Origin: Arthrobacter sp. RIT-PI-e
GTDB lineage: Bacteria > Actinomycetota > Actinomycetes > Actinomycetales > Micrococcaceae
Reading direction: 5' to 3'
Length of the DNA: 64,000 nt
Assembly (NCBI RefSeq): GCF_001187915.1
Contig: NZ_LGIU01000091.1
Location: 62,001 to 126,000, forward strand
The notes under the pieces are model-generated. The model made no database searches and was not told where the DNA came from. It saw only the letters and a program-made list of their open reading frames with translations. A program made the translations under genes and the position numbers. This document shows positions 41,246 to 49,693 of this stretch, piece after piece (position 1 is the first letter of the stretch; every line of letters starts with the position of its first letter).

Positions 41246-42739
41246 ATGACAGCACCCGTAGAACGCAGCGTGAATCACCTGGCCCGTAACCAGCTCGGCG
41301 TGCCCGGTGTGGTGTTCCTGGTCCTGGCGGCCGTCGCGCCCCTCACGGCGGCGGTCGTCGTCGCCGCCCTGGCCATCGCCCTGGGCAACGGGGGCGGGGT
41401 GGTCATGGCGTTCGTGATCGTGGCGGTGACGCTGCTGCTGTTCGCTGTCGGCTACGCGCAGATGTCCAAGGACCTGGTCAATGCCAGCGGTTTCTACGCC
41501 TTCATCGTCAAGGGTCTGGGCAGGACCGCCGGTCTCGTCGCGGGGTTCGTCGCCACCATGGGGTACAACTTCTTCGTCGCCGGTGCCATCGGGACGGCAG
41601 GGTTCTTCACCAGTCTGGTCCTCGAGCAGACCACCGGTCTGAGCGTGCACTGGTACATCGCCGGTGTGGTCATCATGGCCATCGCGTTCCTCCTGGCCCG
41701 GGGAGGCATCGACCTCAGCGCGGTCGTCCTGGGCATCGCCCTGGTCCTGGAAGTGCTCATCCTGCTCACCTTCAGCGTCTCCGTGCTGGTGCAGACCGGG
41801 TTCAGCCTCGAGGTCTTCAGCCCCGATGTCGTCTTCGGCGGATCTCTCGGCATCGGCCTGCTCCTGGCCGCGACGGCGTTCCTCGGGTTCGAGGCGACCT
41901 CCCTGTTCAGCGAGGAGGCCAAGGATCCCCACCGCACCATCCCCAGGGCCACCTACACCGCCATCGTGGTCGTCGGGCTCATCCACGCGGTCACCGTCTG
42001 GGCCATCGTCAGCGCCGTCGGCGTCGCCGACGCCCAGCAGACAGCCCTCGACAGCCTCGCAGGCGGGGATCTCGTCCTGGTCCTCGTCGAGCAGTACCTC
42101 GGCCCGTTCATGCTCGTCGCCGTCCTGATCCTGCTCGTCGTCAGCCTCCTGGCAGCCCAGCTGGCCTTCCACAACGTCGCCGCCCGCTACCTGTTCTCCC
42201 TCGGCCGGGCCGGGATCCTCCCCGCAGCCCTCGCACGCACCCGGACCGGCGGCGTCCCGCAGAACGCCCTGATCGCCAATGCAGGGTTCGCCACGATCGT
42301 CGCTGGGATCTTCGCCGTCACCGGCCTGGACGCGATCACCACCCTGGTGCCTATCATGATCGGCTTCGGGACCTTGTGCATCCTGGTCCTGCAGACGGCA
42401 GCAGCACTGGCCGTCGTCGTCCACTTCCGCCGCCGCCGTGATCCCCGGTGGGTCAGGACCTTCCTCGCCCCGGCCCTGGGGTGCCTGGGCCTGCTGGGCA
42501 TCTGCACCATGGCCATCGCCAACTTCGCCGTCCTCGCCGGATCGGACGCCTGGTACGTGATGATCCTGCCCTGGCTCCTCGTCCTCGCCGTCGTCGCGGG
42601 CCTCGTCCACGGTGCCTACCTCCGCGCCAGGCGCCCGGAGGTGTACGCCCGGCTCGAGAGCGATCTGGAACGCTTCGATCCCGACGAGCAGGATCTTGCA
42701 CCTGCTGACCCGCACCGGGCATCGACCGCGATCCGCTGA
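41246..42739 (+). CDS. APC-family amino acid/amine permease
   Basis: A 497-residue APC-superfamily transporter with about 12 hydrophobic helices (first: VVFLVLAAVAPLTAAVVVAA) and the loop FLGFEATSLFSEEAKDPHRT. ATG 41246 with GGAG some ten bases upstream; the upstream in-frame codons read low-quality sequence. It resembles the permease at 17346-18956 in layout. Placed after tetR-SDR and near the kinase/phospho-lyase pair, it probably imports the amine or amino alcohol they act on. Confidence 0.87.
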   Translation: MTAPVERSVNHLARNQLGVPGVVFLVLAAVAPLTAAVVVAALAIALGNGGGVVMAFVIVAVTLLLFAVGYAQMSKDLVNASGFYAFIVKGLGRTAGLVAGFVATMGYNFFVAGAIGTAGFFTSLVLEQTTGLSVHWYIAGVVIMAIAFLLARGGIDLSAVVLGIALVLEVLILLTFSVSVLVQTGFSLEVFSPDVVFGGSLGIGLLLAATAFLGFEATSLFSEEAKDPHRTIPRATYTAIVVVGLIHAVTVWAIVSAVGVADAQQTALDSLAGGDLVLVLVEQYLGPFMLVAVLILLVVSLLAAQLAFHNVAARYLFSLGRAGILPAALARTRTGGVPQNALIANAGFATIVAGIFAVTGLDAITTLVPIMIGFGTLCILVLQTAAALAVVVHFRRRRDPRWVRTFLAPALGCLGLLGICTMAIANFAVLAGSDAWYVMILPWLLVLAVVAGLVHGAYLRARRPEVYARLESDLERFDPDEQDLAPADPHRASTAIR

Positions 42740-42749
42740 GGATCCGTGA

Positions 42750-42771
42750 CAGGTCCACTCCCGGGGACCTG
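42750..42771 (+). terminator. Terminator-like hairpin after the APC permease
   Basis: CAGGTCC and GGACCTG pair over 7 bp around an 8-base loop, eleven bases after the permease stop. No T tract. The rest of the 252-bp gap to paaI holds a PaaR-like box but no gene. Confidence 0.5.
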
Positions 42772-42953
42772 CCTCGCACGCCCCACCCATGGCACACCTG
42801 GTGTCCCCGTCGTCTTCTCCGGGCCGGGGATCGACACGATGATGAGCCGGTGGAGGTGAGCAGAACCCCGCGACGTCGTCAGGCCCCGGGCCGACATCCT
42901 CCGGCGACCACCCGAATGTGCACAGTGGTTGACAGTGCCGATCACGGATTGTC

Positions 42954-42971
42954 TACTGAACATTCGGTCAC
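42954..42971. promoter_or_regulatory. PaaR-like box upstream of paaI
   Basis: TACTGAACATTCGGTCAC: the two halves ACTGAAC and TTCGGTCA match the other boxes (47847, 50948, 52614, 53394). It ends 20 bp before the paaI start. Confidence 0.55.
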
Positions 42972-42991
42972 AAAATTTTGAGGAGACGACG

Positions 42992-43507
42992 ATGTCCCAG
43001 GATCACTTTCTGCTGGCAGGGGATCATGCATCCCGATGGCTGGGCATCGAGGTGGAACAGGTCGGCGAGGGACACGCCCGGATCACGATGCTCCTACGCG
43101 AGGACATGCTCAACGGGTTCGGTATGGCCCACGGCGGGATGATCTTCGCCTTCGCCGACACCTGTTTCGCCCTGGCCAGCAACGATCCTGCCGGACCCAA
43201 GGACACGATCACCGTCGGTGCCGGTGTCGACATCAACTACGTCTCCTCCGCCCGTCAGGGTCAGGTCCTCGTCGCCGAAGGATCCTTACGAGCGCACACC
43301 GGTCGCAGCGGCATCTACGACGTCCAGGTCACCGCGGATGACGTACTGGTGGCCGAGTTCCGTGGGCGGGCGCGCACCATCCCCCATCGTCTGCAGGAGC
43401 GCTCTGCACAGATCTGTACAGCCCCGCGTGGGGTGGAGGCAGGGCCCGGCCCGGAGGTGGATGTGGTGGTCGGGTCGGCGCGGGACGATGCAGGTGCTCG
43501 GCGATGA
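42992..43507 (+). CDS. paaI: Hydroxyphenylacetyl-CoA thioesterase PaaI
   Basis: A 171-residue hotdog-fold thioesterase that releases CoA from stalled (hydroxy)phenylacetyl-CoA. The PaaI active site is in GFGMAHGGMIFAFADTCFAL (His-Gly-Gly and catalytic Asp). ATG 42992 has AGGAG six bases upstream; a PaaR-like box precedes it. It is about 30 residues longer than usual PaaI; the extra C-terminal part (PRGVEAGPGPEVDVVVGSAR) looks unstructured. It overlaps paaK as ATGA. Confidence 0.9.
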   Translation: MSQDHFLLAGDHASRWLGIEVEQVGEGHARITMLLREDMLNGFGMAHGGMIFAFADTCFALASNDPAGPKDTITVGAGVDINYVSSARQGQVLVAEGSLRAHTGRSGIYDVQVTADDVLVAEFRGRARTIPHRLQERSAQICTAPRGVEAGPGPEVDVVVGSARDDAGARR

Positions 43508-44847
43508 CGGCGTGTTCCGTGCCCAACCCGTACATCCCGTCCCTCGTGGCCGAGGACCGGTCGCAGCCCGATGCCGAGGAGATGATGAGCCGCGACCAGA
43601 TCGAGTCGCTGCAGCTCGACCGGCTCCGGTGGACGCTGCACTACGCGTACGAGAACGTGGTGGCGTACCGGGAACTGTTCGACGCTCACGGGGTGCATCC
43701 GAGTGATTTCAAGGACCTCCCGGATCTGCAGCTGTTCCCCTACACGGACAAGGAATTCCTGCGCAAGGCATACCCCTTCAAGTCCCTCGCCGTACCCATG
43801 GCGGACGTGCGACGCATCCACGCCTCCTCGGGCACCACGGGTCAGCCCACCGTGGTCGCCTACACGCACAACGATCTCCAGACCTGGGCGACGCTAGTGG
43901 CCAGGTGCTTCCGGTTCTCGGGCATGCGCCCGGGGGACAAAGTGCACAACGCCTACGGATACGGGCTGTTCACCGGGGGACTCGGCGCCCATTACGGTGC
44001 CGAACGCCTCGGATGCGCGGTCATTCCCATGTCCGGTGGTCAGACGGAGAAGCAGGTGCAAATGATCCTGGACTTCGAACCGGAGACCATCCTCTCCACC
44101 CCGACCTACCTGCTGACCATCGCCGATGGTTTCAGGAAAATCGGACGGGATCCGAGGCAAACCTCGCTGCGCACGGCGATCCTCGGTGCCGAGCCCTGGA
44201 CGGACGAGATGCGCCGCGAGATCGAGAGGACGTTCGAGGTGGACGCGTGCGACATCTACGGTCTCTCGGAGGTCATGGGACCAGGAGTGGCCGGTGAGTC
44301 GGGGCACTCAAAGGATGGGTCCCACATCTGGGAGGATCATTTCCGCCCCGAGATCATCGACCCATTCACGGACCAGGTGCAGGACACCGGCCGCCCGGGT
44401 GAACTGGTCTTCACCGCCCTGACCAAGGAAGCGCTACCGATCATCCGGTACCGCACCCACGACCTCACCCGGCTGCTGCCCGGCACCGAACGGCCCGGAC
44501 ATCGGCGGATGGGCCGGATCACGGGACGTTCGGATGACATGATCATCCTGCGCGGGGTGAATCTCTTCCCCTCGCAGATCGAGGAACTGGTTCTACAGGT
44601 CCCCGAGCTCAGCCCGCACTTCACCTTGGAGATCACCCGGCCCGATCGCCTGGATCAGATGACGATCGTCATCGAACGACGTGAGCAGGTGAGCATCGAG
44701 GCCGCCGAGGCCGGTGCGCAACAACTCCTGCACTCGATCAAGACGACGATCGGGTCCTCGGCGACCGTCCGGATCGCCGAGCCCGACACCTTGGCACGAT
44801 CATCGGGCAAACTGCGCAGGGTCCACGACCACCGCCCCAAGGGCTGA
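43504..44847 (+). CDS. paaK: Phenylacetate-CoA ligase
   Basis: A 447-residue adenylate-forming ligase that activates phenylacetate to phenylacetyl-CoA, the entry step of the paa pathway. Seen: AMP/phosphate loop ASSGTTGQPTVVAYT, the YGYGLFTGGLG segment, DIYGLSEVMGPGVAGE and the hinge GRITGRSDDMIILRGVNLFP, all typical of PaaK. The start codon overlaps the paaI stop. It is followed by the TetR gene likely encoding PaaR. Confidence 0.95.
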   Translation: MTACSVPNPYIPSLVAEDRSQPDAEEMMSRDQIESLQLDRLRWTLHYAYENVVAYRELFDAHGVHPSDFKDLPDLQLFPYTDKEFLRKAYPFKSLAVPMADVRRIHASSGTTGQPTVVAYTHNDLQTWATLVARCFRFSGMRPGDKVHNAYGYGLFTGGLGAHYGAERLGCAVIPMSGGQTEKQVQMILDFEPETILSTPTYLLTIADGFRKIGRDPRQTSLRTAILGAEPWTDEMRREIERTFEVDACDIYGLSEVMGPGVAGESGHSKDGSHIWEDHFRPEIIDPFTDQVQDTGRPGELVFTALTKEALPIIRYRTHDLTRLLPGTERPGHRRMGRITGRSDDMIILRGVNLFPSQIEELVLQVPELSPHFTLEITRPDRLDQMTIVIERREQVSIEAAEAGAQQLLHSIKTTIGSSATVRIAEPDTLARSSGKLRRVHDHRPKG

Positions 44848-44945
44848 GGAGCACCCGAGCCGGGCGGGCCAGGGCGGATGCGTGAGCCGACATAGACTCA
44901 TCAGTCCCAGCACCATCACTGCTCCCGTCGAAACAGAGGACCTCC

Positions 44946-45554
44946 ATGACCCATGCACCCTCACCTGCGCTCACACCGCGTCGGGGCCGGCCGGGCTACG
45001 ACCGTGAGACGTTGCTGCGCGTCTGCGTGGAGGTGTTCAACCTGCACGGGTACGACGCGACGTCGATGGGGACCTTGTCCGAGCGTCTCGGGATCTCCAA
45101 GTCGGCCATCTACCATCACGTGGAGTCCAAGGAGGCGATCCTCGACCAGGCACTGAGCCGGGCCCTGGATGCACTCGAGGACGTCATCACCTCCGAGGAC
45201 GCCGCCGCGGTGTCCGAGCTGGACAGGCTCGAGCACGTCCTTCGGCGCACGGTGTTCGTCCTGGTCGAACACATGCCCTACGTGACCCTCCTGCTGCGTC
45301 TGAGAGGCAACTCCGAGGTCGAACTGCGTGCACTGGAACGCCGCCGGACCATCACCGGTCAGGTCGCGGTGCTGATCGGACGCGCCCAGCAGGAAGGCTC
45401 GATCCGCACCGATCTCAGTAGCCGCTCGGCGGCCCGGCTGCTGCTGGGAATGATCAACTCCGTCGTGGACTGGTACAAGCCCGGGGCCGGCGAATCGACC
45501 GACGACCTCGCCGACACGGTCCTGACCCTGGCCTTCTCGGGACTTCGCACATAG
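44946..45554 (+). CDS. paaR: TetR-family regulator, probable PaaR
   Basis: A 202-residue TetR regulator: HTH in TLSERLGISKSAIYHHVESK (about residues 42-62). It sits 98 bp after paaK within the paa cluster, the position of PaaR in actinobacterial clusters. PaaR represses paa genes and is released by phenylacetyl-CoA; the five ACCGA..TCGGT-like boxes in this region fit the known actinobacterial PaaR operator style. No clear box precedes paaR itself. Identity as PaaR rests on context plus boxes. Confidence 0.82.
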   Translation: MTHAPSPALTPRRGRPGYDRETLLRVCVEVFNLHGYDATSMGTLSERLGISKSAIYHHVESKEAILDQALSRALDALEDVITSEDAAAVSELDRLEHVLRRTVFVLVEHMPYVTLLLRLRGNSEVELRALERRRTITGQVAVLIGRAQQEGSIRTDLSSRSAARLLLGMINSVVDWYKPGAGESTDDLADTVLTLAFSGLRT

Positions 45555-45605
45555 CGGCGGGTTCGACCTCGCACCACCGGCCGGCGCCGCTGCGCACGCG
45601 AGGAT

Positions 45606-45623
45606 CCTCGACTTCCGTCGAGG
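45606..45623. terminator. Hairpin between convergent paaR and paaZ
   Basis: CCTCGAC and GTCGAGG form a 7-bp stem with a TTCC loop in the 151-bp gap between convergent genes. Modest strength. Confidence 0.45.
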
Positions 45624-45705
45624 GACCGCCTCCACCCCCGGGCGTTCTCGGTGGTTCCAGGTGGTTCCCGGTGGTCTCCCGGTCCTTCGCCCGTTCCGGG
45701 TGCCC

Positions 45706-47802
45706 TCAGCCGGCCGGCCAGGTCTTGGCGACCAGTGTCAGCACGTCGTAGGTCGCGACGATCTCCTCGTGCTGGTTGTGCAGCACCGCGTCCCAGCGGA
45801 CCTCCCCGTACTCGTCGGTCACCCTGGGGGTGATCTGCTTCGCCGTGAGGGTCACCCGGATCTCATCGTCGTAGGTCACCGGGGTGATGAACCGCAGGTT
45901 CTCCAACCCGTAGTTGGCCAGCACCGGTCCCGGCGCGGGATCGACGAACAGCCCGGCTGCCCAGGACACCAGCAGGTACCCGTGTGCCACGCGCCGGGGG
46001 AAGAACGGGTTGGCCGTCGCCGCGTCCTCGTCGGTGTGCGCGTAGAAGGTGTCCCCGGTCGTCGTGGCGAAGTCGGTGATGTCCTGGAGGGTGACCGTGC
46101 GCAGCTGGGAGGCGAACTGGTCACCGATGCGCAGATCGGCCAGCGACTTCCGGAAAGGATGCATCCCGGTCCCGTCCTCGGCGCTCTGCCGGGTCACGGT
46201 CCGCGCCGTCGCGCCGGCATACCAGACACCGGTGATGGCCGTGAGGATGTCCGGCGGGCCCTGCAGGGCGGTGCGCTGCATGTAGTGCTTCACCCCGCGT
46301 ATGCCCCCGAGTTCCTCGCCACCGCCGGCCCGGCCGGGCCCACCATGGATAAGGTGCGGCATGGGGGAGCCGTGACCGGTCGAGGTCCTGGCATCCTGCC
46401 GGTTCAGGTAGTGGACCCGCCCGTGATGGGCGCTGATCCCTGCGGCGAACCGGGCGGCGGTCGGCCCGTCGTTCGTGCAGACCGTCGCCACCAACGATCC
46501 GCCGCCCAGGGCCGCCAGGTGCACCGCGTCGTCGACGTCGAGGTACCCGAGGACGCTGGTGACCGGGCCGAAGGCCTCGACGAAATGCACCTCCGGTGTC
46601 CGCGGGTTCTCGAAGGACAGGACCGTGACAGGGAAGAACGCCCCGGTCTCGGCGTCGGCGTCCCCGGTGTCCGCCTCCGGCCCGCCCAGGCGTACGGCAC
46701 CACCGGCCGCGACCAGGCGTTCCACGGCCCCGCGCACCTCGGCCTGCTGCTCCTTCGACGCCAGCGCACCCATGGTCACGCCCTCGGCACGGGGGTCACC
46801 GATCACGACCTTCTGCCGTACCCGCTCGGCCACGGCCGCGACGACATCCTCGACGAGGTCCTGGGGGACGATGACACGGCGTATCGCCGTGCACTTCTGT
46901 CCGGCCTTCGAGGTGATCTCCACGAACACCGCCTTGATGAACGCCTCGAACTCGGGGGTGTCCACCGTGGCGTCCGGGGCGAGGATCGCCGCGTTCAGCG
47001 AATCGGTCTCGGCCGTGAACCTCACCCCACCATGGATGACGTTGTCGTGATTGCGCAGTGTCCGCGCCGTTCCCGCCGACCCGGTGAACGCCACATGATC
47101 GCGGTAGTCCAGGTGGTCGAGCAGTTCCCTCGCGGATCCGGAGATCAACTGCAACGAGCCCTCCGGGAGGATCCCGGAATCGACCATCAACCGTACGCAC
47201 GCCTCGGTCACGTACCCCGTCGGCGTCGCGGGTTTGACGATCGTGGGCATCCCGGCGAGGAAGGACGGCGCGAACTTCTCCAGGAACCCCCAGACGGGAA
47301 AGTTGAAGGCATTGATCTGCACCGCCACCCCGGGCATCCGCGAGTACACGTGCTCGCCCAGGAACGAGCCGTCCTTCGAGAGCTGCTCCACGGAGCCGTC
47401 GATGATCACATTGGCGTTGGGAAGCTCACGGCGGCCCTTCGAGGAGAAGGTGAACAGCGTCCCGATCCCGCCGTCGACGTCGAAGAAATGGTCCTTCAGG
47501 GTGCTCCCCGTCCGGTAGGACACGTCGTAGAGCACCTGCTTGTGCTCGGTGAGGTACTGGGCGAGCTGCTTGAGCAGCAGCGCCCGTTCGTGCAGGGTCG
47601 ATTCGCCCAGCGAGCGTTGTCCCGTGGTGCGGGCGAAGTCCACCGCGGCCCTGAGGTCCAGTCCCTGGGTCGATACGCAGGTCACCACCTCGCCGGTGGA
47701 GGCGTCCAGGACCTCGGTGACACCTCCGGGGTCCTGCGGTGTCCACCACGTGCCTTGCAGATAGCTCGGGAGGATGGTCTGGGTCTGGGTCTGGGTCACC
47801 AC
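45706..47802 (-). CDS. paaZ: Bifunctional oxepin-CoA hydrolase / 3-oxo-5,6-dehydrosuberyl-CoA semialdehyde dehydrogenase
   Basis: A 698-residue fusion. The N-terminal aldehyde dehydrogenase (about residues 1-530) has catalytic Cys in SKAGQKCTAIRRVIV and the Glu of VRFTAETDSLN. The C-terminal MaoC-type hydratase (about 550-690) has the active-site stretch YAHTDEDAATANPFF followed by RRVAHGY. PaaZ opens the oxepin ring and oxidises the resulting aldehyde. The start is one of two tandem GTG codons at 47802; AGGA lies five bases upstream. It forms its own unit, with a PaaR-like box 45 bp upstream. Confidence 0.95.
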   Translation of the reverse strand: MVTQTQTQTILPSYLQGTWWTPQDPGGVTEVLDASTGEVVTCVSTQGLDLRAAVDFARTTGQRSLGESTLHERALLLKQLAQYLTEHKQVLYDVSYRTGSTLKDHFFDVDGGIGTLFTFSSKGRRELPNANVIIDGSVEQLSKDGSFLGEHVYSRMPGVAVQINAFNFPVWGFLEKFAPSFLAGMPTIVKPATPTGYVTEACVRLMVDSGILPEGSLQLISGSARELLDHLDYRDHVAFTGSAGTARTLRNHDNVIHGGVRFTAETDSLNAAILAPDATVDTPEFEAFIKAVFVEITSKAGQKCTAIRRVIVPQDLVEDVVAAVAERVRQKVVIGDPRAEGVTMGALASKEQQAEVRGAVERLVAAGGAVRLGGPEADTGDADAETGAFFPVTVLSFENPRTPEVHFVEAFGPVTSVLGYLDVDDAVHLAALGGGSLVATVCTNDGPTAARFAAGISAHHGRVHYLNRQDARTSTGHGSPMPHLIHGGPGRAGGGEELGGIRGVKHYMQRTALQGPPDILTAITGVWYAGATARTVTRQSAEDGTGMHPFRKSLADLRIGDQFASQLRTVTLQDITDFATTTGDTFYAHTDEDAATANPFFPRRVAHGYLLVSWAAGLFVDPAPGPVLANYGLENLRFITPVTYDDEIRVTLTAKQITPRVTDEYGEVRWDAVLHNQHEEIVATYDVLTLVAKTWPAG

Positions 47803-47846
47803 GGGAGTCCTTTCACCAGGAGCGCGGCTACACTGCCACGCTCCTG

Positions 47847-47860
47847 ACCGATCGTTCGGT
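47847..47860. promoter_or_regulatory. PaaR-like box upstream of paaZ
   Basis: ACCGATCGTTCGGT has perfect ACCGA/TCGGT arms and is 45 bp before the paaZ start on the minus strand. Confidence 0.6.
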
Positions 47861-47984
47861 ATCTACTGTCACGATAGTCCACGCACCCAGGAAGGGCCAT
47901 GGGCGAGGTGGGCGGGTCCCTCACCACGGCCGCTTCGCCGGGAGGTGTCCGAGCAGGGCCCGGGCACCGAGGAGCCTGAGGACG

Positions 47985-48854
47985 TCAGGGGTCGTAGGTG
48001 AAGAAACCCTTGCCGCTCTTACGGCCCAGTTCCCCCCGCTCGACCATGTCGCGCATCAGCTGGGGAGGCTCGAACCTGGGCCCCAGGGTGGAGGCGAGAT
48101 ACTGTGCGATCCCCAGGCGCACGTCCAGGCCCACGACGTCGGTCAGGGCCAGGGGACCCATGGGGAACTTGTACCCCAGGACCATGGCGTTGTCGATGTC
48201 CGTGGGAGAGGCGACCCCCTCCTCCACCATGCGGATGGCCTCCAGGGCGATCACCACACCCAACCGCGAGGAGGCGAAACCAGGAGCATCGCGCACCACC
48301 ACGGGTGCCTTGTGCAGGGCGGTGACCCACTGCACGCAGAGCTCCTGCAGTTCAGGAGCCGTCACCTGCCCGATCACCACCTCGACGAGAGCGGATGCCG
48401 GGACGGGGTTGAAGAAATGCAGGCCGCAGAATCGTTCGGGCCGTGTCAGATGCTCTGCCAGCCCGTTCACGGACAACGAGGAGGTGTTCGTCGCCAGCCA
48501 CGCCGTGGGTGCGAGTCTGCGTTCGACCTCCTGCAGGGCGGAGATCTTCAGATCCCACTGCTCCGGGACGGCCTCGATGACCAACGTCGCGGCGGCGAAG
48601 TCGTCGTGGTCCGTCGAGACACTCAACCGGCCGCTGATCTCCTCGACGTCTCCCTCGATGCTCCCGCGCTCGAGAGAGGTACGTATGTCCCGGGCGATAC
48701 GTGCCCGTGCCTGCTCGGCCGTGTCGTGGGAGCGCTCGACGACGGTGACCTTCGAACCGGCCAGGAGCAGGGCATGGGCTATGCCGGCCCCCATGCGGCC
48801 GCCGCCCAGGACCCCGGTGACGCCCGGGACGGTTCCGGGCCGGTGCTCGCTCAT
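47985..48854 (-). CDS. paaH: 3-hydroxyadipyl-CoA dehydrogenase (3-hydroxyacyl-CoA dehydrogenase)
   Basis: A 289-residue NAD-dependent dehydrogenase with GVLGGGRMGAGIAHALLLAG (dinucleotide site), the catalytic His in CGLHFFNPVP, and the C-terminal GYKFPMGPLALTDVVGLD. In the paa pathway it oxidises 3-hydroxyadipyl-CoA. Its start overlaps the enoyl-CoA hydratase stop as ATGA; gene order is thiolase, hydratase, paaH. Confidence 0.92.
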   Translation of the reverse strand: MSEHRPGTVPGVTGVLGGGRMGAGIAHALLLAGSKVTVVERSHDTAEQARARIARDIRTSLERGSIEGDVEEISGRLSVSTDHDDFAAATLVIEAVPEQWDLKISALQEVERRLAPTAWLATNTSSLSVNGLAEHLTRPERFCGLHFFNPVPASALVEVVIGQVTAPELQELCVQWVTALHKAPVVVRDAPGFASSRLGVVIALEAIRMVEEGVASPTDIDNAMVLGYKFPMGPLALTDVVGLDVRLGIAQYLASTLGPRFEPPQLMRDMVERGELGRKSGKGFFTYDP

Positions 48855-49693
48855 CGAGGGTCCTCCTGGCGGTCCGGGGAATCATGATGGCCGTGAGCCG
48901 GCGTGGGTTCGGGTGGGGTTCTGTGTCGATCCAGGAAGCCCTGCATGCGTTCGGCCTTGGCCGGGGACTCGAAGAGGATGGCCTGGGCGAGGTCGTCGAT
49001 GTGCGGGTGCGCCGACGCGGACGCACGGAAGACACGTTTGGAGATCCGCACCGCCAACGGATCCTGACGTGCGATCCGGTCGGCGAGCGCGTGTGCCGCC
49101 TCGAGGAGGGTCTCGGCCGGGTGGATCTGCGTGATCAGGTGCAGGGCGAGGGCTTCCTCGGCGTCGAGGATCCGTCCCGCGAGCAGGATCTCCAGTGCCA
49201 CGGGTTCACCGACCAGTTCCTTCAGCCGCCACATCCCTCCTGCGGCGGCCATGATGCCCAGCCCGGTCTCGGGCTGGCCGATCTTCAGGGTCGGGGTGCC
49301 GATCCGGAAGTCCGCGGCGTAGGCGAGTTCCGCGCCTCCGCCCAGGGCGAAGCCGTCCAGGGCGGCGATGACCGGCATGGGGAGGTCGTGGATCCGGACG
49401 AAGATGCGTGAGTTGATCCCGGCCAGGGCGTCGTCGCGGCCGCGCTCCCTCAATTGGGCGATGTCCGCTCCGGAGGCGAAGACGCCCTTGCCGCCGATGG
49501 TGGTGCCGGAGATGATCAGGATTTTCGCGGCCCGTTCCAGGTAGGTGCACACGGTGTGCAGTTCCTGGACCATGGTCGCGTCGATGGCGTTGCGTACCTC
49601 GGGTCGGTCGAGGCTGATGTGGAGCCTGTCGTCGCTCTCGTCGAGTCGGAGTGCGGTGAACTGCCCGGTGAGCCGTTCCTCGGACCGGCCCAT
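48851..49693 (-). CDS. paaF: Enoyl-CoA hydratase, PaaF-type
   Basis: A 280-residue crotonase-fold protein. ATG 49693 shares one base with the thiolase stop (TGATG). The oxyanion loops are GKGVFASGADIAQL and AALDGFALGGGAELAYAADF. The position fits the 2,3-dehydroadipyl-CoA hydratase (PaaF role), since the isomerase PaaG is encoded separately at 57655. The tail (PPEPTPAHGHHDSPDRQEDP) is unusually hydrophilic and His-rich. The Glu pair in IGQPETGLGIMAAAGG supports hydratase activity. Confidence 0.85.
   Translation of the reverse strand: MGRSEERLTGQFTALRLDESDDRLHISLDRPEVRNAIDATMVQELHTVCTYLERAAKILIISGTTIGGKGVFASGADIAQLRERGRDDALAGINSRIFVRIHDLPMPVIAALDGFALGGGAELAYAADFRIGTPTLKIGQPETGLGIMAAAGGMWRLKELVGEPVALEILLAGRILDAEEALALHLITQIHPAETLLEAAHALADRIARQDPLAVRISKRVFRASASAHPHIDDLAQAILFESPAKAERMQGFLDRHRTPPEPTPAHGHHDSPDRQEDPR

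Noticed and set aside
45650-45700. GGTGGTTCC-like short repeats near 45650-45690
   Set aside because: Imperfect and short, within a convergent gap; no CRISPR-like spacing or other structure.
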